Assembly (NCBI GenBank): GCA_030605795.1
Contig: JAUWHR010000030.1
Coordinates: forward strand, 1-40,469
Length of the DNA: 40,469 nucleotides
Direction of reading: 5' to 3'
Source of the DNA: Anaerolineae bacterium
GTDB lineage: Bacteria; Chloroflexota; Anaerolineae; Anaerolineales; E44-bin32
A program made the translations under genes and the position numbers. Positions 35,627 to 40,469 of this stretch are shown here, piece after piece (the first letter of the stretch is position 1; the number at the start of each line of letters is the position of its first letter). The notes under the pieces were generated by a model, which was not told the origin of the DNA, made no database searches, and saw only the letters and a program-made list of their open reading frames with translations.

Positions 35627-36292
35627 ATGGCAAAACATACCATCCCCAAGGAAGTGGCTGAGAAGCTTGTAGTTGCGTTGCAAAAAGGCGAGGAAGCCAA
35701 TGCTGTAGCGGCCACGCAGGCCGCACTTGAAGCCGGTATCGAACCCCTGTCTTTAATCCAGGAGGTCATCGTCCCCACCCTAACGAAGGTTGGGGAAAAA
35801 TTCGAGAACTTGGATATCTTCCTTCCGGAGCTTATGGCGGCGGGCATAGCCGGCACCGCATGCTCAGCCGTCATAGAGGATTTCTTGATGAAGCAAGGTG
35901 CTTCGATGGAGGTCGCCGGTACAGTCGTAATCGGAACCGTCAAAGGCGACATCCACGACATCGGCAAGAACATCGTAGCCAGCCTGCTCAAAGCGCATGG
36001 CTACCGAGTGATCGATATCGGCAAGGATAGACCGGCAAAAGAATTTATCGAAGCTGCGGAGAGGAGTAAGGCCGACGTCATTGCTGCCTCGGCGCTGATG
36101 AGTATCACCCGCGCCGGTTGCCGAGAGGTCGCCGATTTACTGCGTGAGGTGGGATTGAAGGACAAGTATCCGCTGATCGTGGGGGGTGGATCTCTCGATC
36201 AAGCGTACGCCGATGAGATCGGTGCCGACGGATATTCGCCTACCGCTGCTGGCGCCGTGGATCTGGTTCATTCGCTTATGCGCGATAAATAA
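35627..36292 (+). CDS. Methyltransferase cognate corrinoid protein, paired with second MtmB-like gene
   Basis: 221-residue corrinoid carrier. Helical cap (about 1-90), then GTVKGDIHDIGKNIV with His110 the predicted cobalt ligand, ASALMSITRAG in place of the usual SALLTTT segment, and VGGGSLDQAYADEIGADG. AGGAGA precedes the ATG. The stop is 12 bases before the methyltransferase start, so the two are cotranscribed. It differs more from the other two corrinoid proteins around the upper B12-contact loop, fitting a different partner. Confidence 0.93.
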   Translation: MAKHTIPKEVAEKLVVALQKGEEANAVAATQAALEAGIEPLSLIQEVIVPTLTKVGEKFENLDIFLPELMAAGIAGTACSAVIEDFLMKQGASMEVAGTVVIGTVKGDIHDIGKNIVASLLKAHGYRVIDIGKDRPAKEFIEAAERSKADVIAASALMSITRAGCREVADLLREVGLKDKYPLIVGGGSLDQAYADEIGADGYSPTAAGAVDLVHSLMRDK

Positions 36293-36304
36293 GGATGTGA
36301 AGCC

Positions 36305-37699
36305 ATGTATATGAACGAGAGGCTGCTCGAGATTTTTCAACGATCACGTTCGGGAACGTACATGACCGAAACTGAATTCGACCTGCGCGTCGCGAAGCGG
36401 ACGCAGGAGTTGGTGAAGGCGTTTGAGATTACCTTCGACCCGCAGATGGTCTGTCCTTCCGACGATGGCATGGCGGATCGAGTGTTCGAGGCGGGTGTTC
36501 AACTTCTCGTTGACGTTGGTGCATACCACATCGACACGGGGCGTGTGATCCCCTTCACCCGCAGTGAAATCATGGGGGCGCTGCGCCAGGCACCCGACAC
36601 GTTGTACCTTGGGGAGGGGCAGGATATGGTGATCGCCACCCATAGAGATGTGGAAGACCCCAATCCCCCATTGAACCTCACCGGCCCTGCAGGACAGGCT
36701 TGCAGCGAGGAAATCTACCTGGCAAACCTCATCAGCTACGCCCAGGAACCATATGTCCACGCCATCGAATCTGGTGCAACCCTAACCTACAACGGTCAGG
36801 ATATTGTCGCTGGAACCTTATTGGAAGTAAAAGCGGTTCAGCGCGATTCGGCGACCGCGCGTGAGGCGGTTCGGCGCGTCGGCAAGCCAGGGATGCACAT
36901 CGGCGACTGCGCTACGGGGATGACGGCCATTGGCAAAATGGCCGCCAGCGAACCAATCAATGGGTTGCGACCCTGCGATGGTCGGCTGGTGGCGCAAATG
37001 TGCGAGTTAAAGACCAACGACGATCAGCTTGTCCGAATACCTCACCTACGCAATTACGGATCCCACATCATCAACCTGATGACCCCCTTGACCGGCGGCA
37101 TCGGCGGCGGCCCCCAGGGTGTGGCCGTAGTGTCGGTGGCCGAGACCCTCTTCGGAGTTCTCGCGTATTACGCCACCTACCACTACCTCAGTATTACACA
37201 TATCAAATGGACCAATAACTCAGACCCCTGGGGTATGTACGTTCTCGCCATGGCAGGTCAGGCTTTGGCGCGCAACACCCACATTGTCATCACGGATGAC
37301 CCTTTCAACATGTGTGGTCCGTGTACGGACGAGTTGCTTTATGAAGTCGCTGGTCATAGCATCATCGGCTCCGTCTGCGGTTACACCCAGCACGGTGTCG
37401 GTAGCACCGGCGGCAATTTGCCAGATCACCACACCGGGCTTGAGGCCGGCTTCCAAGGTGAGGTTGGCATCGCCGCGACCAAGACTGGTTTGACACGTGA
37501 GCAGGCCAACGAGATCGCGCTCAGGTTGCTGCCGAAGTACCAGGACACCTTCGAAAATCCAAAGCGTGGCAAACCCTTCCAAGAGGCCTACGACCTGAAG
37601 ACCATAACTCCCACTCAGGAATGGCAAGATTGTTACCGACGTGTGAAAGATGAACTCACTAAGCTTGGTTTGGAGTTCGAACAAGGACCCTACGATTGA
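36305..37699 (+). CDS. Second MtmB-like corrinoid-dependent methyltransferase lacking pyrrolysine
   Basis: 464-residue MtmB homologue. Matching blocks by memory of the archaeal enzyme are GAYHIDTGRVIPFT, GKPGM, GGIGGGPQG, NMCGPCTDELLYEVAG (MtmB: CAGPCTEMCLLEA), TGLEAGFQGEV and TPTQEWQDCYRRVKDELTKL. Eleven residues after the Met of GKPGM, where MtmB has pyrrolysine, is Ile209 (ATT at 36929-36931). There is no internal stop. AAGGA precedes the ATG at 36305; ATG 36311 is an alternative. It should methylate the corrinoid protein encoded 12 bases upstream. It keeps the CGPCTE-like segment that the gene at 19013 has lost, so the two probably use different donors. Confidence 0.87.
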   Translation: MYMNERLLEIFQRSRSGTYMTETEFDLRVAKRTQELVKAFEITFDPQMVCPSDDGMADRVFEAGVQLLVDVGAYHIDTGRVIPFTRSEIMGALRQAPDTLYLGEGQDMVIATHRDVEDPNPPLNLTGPAGQACSEEIYLANLISYAQEPYVHAIESGATLTYNGQDIVAGTLLEVKAVQRDSATAREAVRRVGKPGMHIGDCATGMTAIGKMAASEPINGLRPCDGRLVAQMCELKTNDDQLVRIPHLRNYGSHIINLMTPLTGGIGGGPQGVAVVSVAETLFGVLAYYATYHYLSITHIKWTNNSDPWGMYVLAMAGQALARNTHIVITDDPFNMCGPCTDELLYEVAGHSIIGSVCGYTQHGVGSTGGNLPDHHTGLEAGFQGEVGIAATKTGLTREQANEIALRLLPKYQDTFENPKRGKPFQEAYDLKTITPTQEWQDCYRRVKDELTKLGLEFEQGPYD

Positions 37700-37736
37700 C
37701 GTAGTGAACGTTGAAGATTATCTAGAACTCCTCCAT

Positions 37737-37766
37737 GTGCCGGGTTGGGTCACTCCAACCCGGCAC
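37737..37766 (+). terminator. Strong hairpin after the second methyltransferase operon
   Basis: A perfect 12-base stem (GTGCCGGGTTGG pairing with CCAACCCGGCAC) with a 6-base loop lies 38 bases after the methyltransferase stop. No T-run follows, so it may be a stability element or a non-canonical terminator. It separates the operon from the methyltransferase remnant. Confidence 0.65.
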
Positions 37767-37920
37767 AACACCCAAGGCAGTAGGTGGGTAAATCCATGAG
37801 ATTATCCTGAGCTGGTAATTGCATTTCTGGGATCTTCAAAGCAAGGCGATCATAAAATTCGCTTTTCCTCTACAACGATTGAACATCCCGACCCAATGAA
37901 TTGCGCTTACAATCCGACCA

Positions 37921-38295
37921 ATGAAGGAACCAAAGGACATGATAACCTTGCTCAAAAACCTAGTGAACTAGGTATCGATCTCCCCCGGTAGCCCAATTGT
38001 CATCATCGGTGAAAAGATCAATCCTACGGGTCGCAAGAAATTGGAGGAAGCCTATAAGGAGGGGAATTTAGATTACGTTCGGAAGTTGGCAGCAAGTCAA
38101 GTGGCTGCAGGAGCGGACGTATTGGATGTCAACGTCGGCGTTCCAGGCTTAGATGAAGTGGCCCTGATGCCAAAGGTGGTGAAAATCGTTCTCTCGGAGG
38201 TGGAGGCACCCATTTGCCTCGACTCAGCCAACACGAAGGCTGTAATGGCCGAAAAAGGACATCCGTCCTGGAAAATGTGCTTGATCATACTCTGA
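37921..38295 (+). pseudogene. Pterin-dependent corrinoid methyltransferase (MtrH/DHPS-like) N-terminal remnant with in-frame TAG
   Basis: The reading frame from ATG 37921 gives 16 codons, a TAG at 37969-37971, then IVIIGEKINPTGRKKLEEAY, AGADVLDVNVGVPGLDEVA and APICLDSANTKAVMA. These are the first three conserved blocks of the pterin-binding (DHPS-fold) domain of methyltetrahydrofolate:corrinoid methyltransferases. No ATG, GTG or TTG lies between the TAG and the conserved block. Homology stops near 38250 and the frame closes at 38295, giving about 105 of the usual 260 or more residues. It is placed where the methyl-acceptor enzyme of the upstream pair would be expected. Read as a truncated pseudogene; amber read-through is a remote alternative. 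Confidence 0.8.
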
Positions 38296-38651
38296 GCGAT
38301 ACAATCACGGTCTTGAATTCCTATCAGGAAAGGCAGGCTGTGATTTCACTTATTTGCCAATGCTTCGAACACATCTTGAATGCCGTCACACAGCACATTC
38401 AACGGTGGGTCAAACCTAACAATCCGTCTCTATTCGCTGATGCTGCATTAGACATCACACGCAGCAAGGCGGAACTCATGCTCGAGAACGCCTTTCTACC
38501 ACAGCAGCTCATCGTGCTCAATCGCCAGGTGATGCGCCCTGCCCTCAAGCCTCACGAGCGTGTCCTGCTGGTGGTGTTGGCCAGCAGGCTGTGGTCCTGG
38601 AAACAGGCTCTGGCCATCGGGAAATTTGATACGCTGAGACACTCACAATAG
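38290..38651 (+). pseudogene. Transposase/integrase N-terminal fragment
   Basis: The frame ending in TAG at 38651 reads ALDITRSKAELMLENAFLPQ, QLIVLNRQVMRPALKPHERV and LLVVLASRLWSWKQALAI. This matches my memory of the N-terminal region of integrase-core transposases common in Chloroflexota and Planctomycetes (LTRSKAEL...ENALLRQQL...LKRQVKRP). The catalytic DDE domain is absent: the frame ends just where the family continues with a PDTLLRWH-like motif. It abuts the truncated methyltransferase, so an insertion or deletion event probably joined them. No terminal inverted repeats were identified. Confidence 0.6.
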
Positions 38652-39380
38652 CCAGTAAAGGATGTATCCTATCGTAAGCGGAACTCCGAATAGCGTATTG
38701 TGCACTATTATGGTAGTTAGCAGACTGCCTGTTTCTTGATAAGCGTACCCCATACAAAGACCTGCCACGGTTGTGAGCACTACAGTGAACACCACGGAAC
38801 CCATAGGCATGACTAGGATATTGATGAAATGGAACATGCCCCAGATAATTGCTCCAATGACTGTTCCTATGTGCAAATCGTGCCCAAAAATCTTGATGTA
38901 TCCCCTGAGATTGTTCATCAAATAGGTTTGAATTAACCCCCTGAACATAGTCTCTTCAGACAGACCTACGACAATCCATTGAAAAGTCATATTGCCTAGC
39001 ACATTAACCAAAGTAACCGGTTGGGGGATATCCACTGGTATGTTCCTGGCAATTGGAGAAATGTACCTAACAGACATAAGCAGGCCAAAAAGTGCGCCTA
39101 GTCCAAGCATACGCCTATGAGTGAAAACTGGCGGCTTCTGCTTCAGATTGAAGCCATATTCTCCCAATTTTCCTTTTGTGAGGTAACAGATTAGCAGGAA
39201 AGGTATCAAGAATTGCGGAACGTGGACCAAGTCCGCAACTAGCCAGGAAGAATCTCTCATCAAGGTTTCATAGTTGGATAGTAAACCGAGTGCTGCGTCA
39301 ATAAGAACTATGATTAGCGTTACTACACCTACTACACCGAGCATTTTGAGGATTGGTGCGGGTTTTAGCTTTACTTGCAT
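38643..39380 (-). CDS. CPBP-family intramembrane metalloprotease (CAAX protease-like)
   Basis: Membrane protein of about 245 residues with roughly seven hydrophobic segments. It has the family's Glu-Glu-x-x-x-Arg motif (GLSEETMFRGLIQ), a later histidine motif (WGMFHFIN) and a third histidine (VHNTLFG), the expected metal-binding set. CPBP proteins process prenylated or bacteriocin-type peptides or act as self-immunity factors; the target here is unknown. ATG 39380 is chosen after GGAAAGAG, with 39392 also possible; the longer reading to 39476 adds an unlikely N-terminus. The 3' end overlaps the convergent transposase fragment by 9 bases. Confidence 0.87.
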   Translation of the reverse strand: MQVKLKPAPILKMLGVVGVVTLIIVLIDAALGLLSNYETLMRDSSWLVADLVHVPQFLIPFLLICYLTKGKLGEYGFNLKQKPPVFTHRRMLGLGALFGLLMSVRYISPIARNIPVDIPQPVTLVNVLGNMTFQWIVVGLSEETMFRGLIQTYLMNNLRGYIKIFGHDLHIGTVIGAIIWGMFHFINILVMPMGSVVFTVVLTTVAGLCMGYAYQETGSLLTTIIVHNTLFGVPLTIGYILYWLL

Positions 39381-39610
39381 GGCTCTTTCCATTCTGTACC
39401 ATTCATCGCCGAGTAATATGGCGTATAGCGAGACGGCGGATAAGAAGCGGGAGGGGTGCAATAGATGCCGGCACAATTTACTCGATTGGCGTCAGCGTAT
39501 CCACAGCCTTTTTGTCGCAATAGATCGTCATCTCTCATTCAACTCGCCCAGTTGCTGATACGCCAGGGTCCAGCAGCTAGAGAATAAGGGCTTCACTAGA
39601 CTGCCGATAG

Positions 39611-40354
39611 TTATTCCCAGCGGAAAAAGCGAGCAGCCAGGGCAGTACACACCAACAGAACACTTGCGAGGACAGCAGTCTCAAGCAAGTGCTCTCCCCA
39701 AGCATCCCCAAACCAAAGCCCGCGCAGCAGCCTGACCACATAGGTGAGTGGCAAAAAGTCGGCTATGCGTTGGACCGTCTCCGGCATCACCTCAAGAGGT
39801 ATGCTTGCTCCGGAGAGGAACATCATCGGGTAAAAGATCACCATTCCAATCACCTGCGCGGTACGCGCCCCTGGGGCCAGACCGGCGATCAAGTAACCGA
39901 TGGAGAACATGGCCAGTCCACAGAAAACCACAGCCAGAATCACCGCCATCACTTGCCCCTCGAATTGCACGCGGTAAAGCAGCCAACCGATAATCACCAA
40001 GCCCATCATGCCAAGTAAAGTAGTGACCAAATTGGCTACTATATCAGCCAGAATGTAGGTCAAGGGTCGCATGGGTGTGGCCTGGAAACGGCGCAAAACC
40101 CCGGACTCGCGGTAACCGCTGATGGTGATCGGAACGCCCAGGAAGCCCACCGTGCCCAAGATCATGGCCGTGTAGCCCGGCATAGAGACATCCATCGAAC
40201 CATAGCCACCAAACATTGGCAAAGGATCGTTGCCGTACATGGCTCCGAAAAGGACGACCAGCAAGGGCGGGAAAGCCAGAGTGAAAAAGGTGGCGATTGG
40301 CTCCCGCAAGTACAGTTTGAGATTTACCAAAGTGAGTTTTCTAAAGCCTCTCAT
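39611..40354 (-). CDS. ABC-2 type transporter permease
   Basis: 247-residue exporter permease with six hydrophobic segments. The N-terminal NLKLYLREPIATFFTLAFPP, the cytoplasmic YRESGVLRRFQATPMRPL and the ABC-2 signature near ARTAQVIGMVIFYPMMFLSG are typical of drug/antibiotic or lipid exporters. The ATPase gene ends four bases upstream in the same direction, so the two form one transporter. The cargo is unknown. Confidence 0.92.
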   Translation of the reverse strand: MRGFRKLTLVNLKLYLREPIATFFTLAFPPLLVVLFGAMYGNDPLPMFGGYGSMDVSMPGYTAMILGTVGFLGVPITISGYRESGVLRRFQATPMRPLTYILADIVANLVTTLLGMMGLVIIGWLLYRVQFEGQVMAVILAVVFCGLAMFSIGYLIAGLAPGARTAQVIGMVIFYPMMFLSGASIPLEVMPETVQRIADFLPLTYVVRLLRGLWFGDAWGEHLLETAVLASVLLVCTALAARFFRWE

Positions 40355-40358
40355 ATCG

Positions 40359-40469
40359 CTACTCCCGCATCTCTTGGCCGGTAAGGCTCAAAAAGACATC
40401 TTCCAGATTCGATTGCTCCGTTCGCAGGTCGAGGAAATCTACCCCGGCATCCTCCAAGGCATAGACCAC
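40359..40469 (-). CDS. ABC-2 transporter ATP-binding protein, C-terminal end only
   Basis: The last 36 residues of an ABC ATPase whose start lies beyond the right edge. The visible part contains SNLEDVFLSLTGQEMRE, the usual C-terminal motif of exporter ATPases just after the regulatory domain. Stop TAG at 40361-40359, four bases before the permease start. Confidence 0.85.
   Translation of the reverse strand: MVYALEDAGVDFLDLRTEQSNLEDVFLSLTGQEMRE

Overview
The window looks like a chromosomal stretch of an anaerobic member of the Chloroflexota (Anaerolineae-like), probably from a metagenome. This is inferred from Thr/Pro-rich lipoprotein linkers after the lipobox cysteine, a peptide-permease subunit with a large extracytoplasmic insert, a MASE1/HisKA_3 kinase, and several corrinoid methyltransferase modules. 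No rRNA, tRNA, CRISPR array or phage gene was seen.

Layout. (1) 1-4513, minus strand: a FadR-type GntR regulator, an orphan methyltransferase corrinoid protein, an Opp/Dpp-type binding lipoprotein and its first permease (cut by the window edge). (2) 4514-5819: AT-rich, mostly non-coding, with a broken winged-helix gene and repeat hairpins. (3) 5820-17784, plus strand: a two-component system, a complete BMP-family (nucleoside-type) ABC importer, then DUF2877, DUF1116, FdrA and a 57-residue FdrA-domain protein. These last genes match the E. coli AllH/AllG/AllF oxamate carbamoyltransferase set. (4) 18289-30816, minus strand: a GntR/UTRA regulator, a second complete BMP importer, a molybdenum hydroxylase large subunit, an adenosine/adenine deaminase, a corrinoid protein and an MtmB-like methyltransferase, ending in a frameshifted flippase remnant. 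(5) 31138-35331: a decayed third BMP-importer ATPase, an amidohydrolase/deaminase, a small DMT transporter and a TetR regulator. (6) 35627-38651, plus strand: a second corrinoid protein + MtmB-like pair, a strong hairpin, a truncated pterin-dependent methyltransferase with an in-frame TAG, and a transposase fragment. (7) 38643-40469: a CPBP membrane protease and the end of an ABC-2 exporter.

How the genes may work together. The central theme is uptake and breakdown of purine- or ureide-like nitrogen compounds joined to corrinoid-dependent methyl transfer. In region 4 the importer, oxidase, deaminase, corrinoid protein and methyltransferase follow each other on one strand. This suggests removal of a methyl group from an imported N-methylated purine-like compound, with deamination and hydroxylation of the ring. 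Both MtmB-like proteins resemble archaeal monomethylamine methyltransferase, but carry Leu or Ile where that enzyme has pyrrolysine, so they are likely non-pyrrolysine homologues of unknown substrate. This is the best candidate for an undescribed system here. The substrate is an inference from gene context only.
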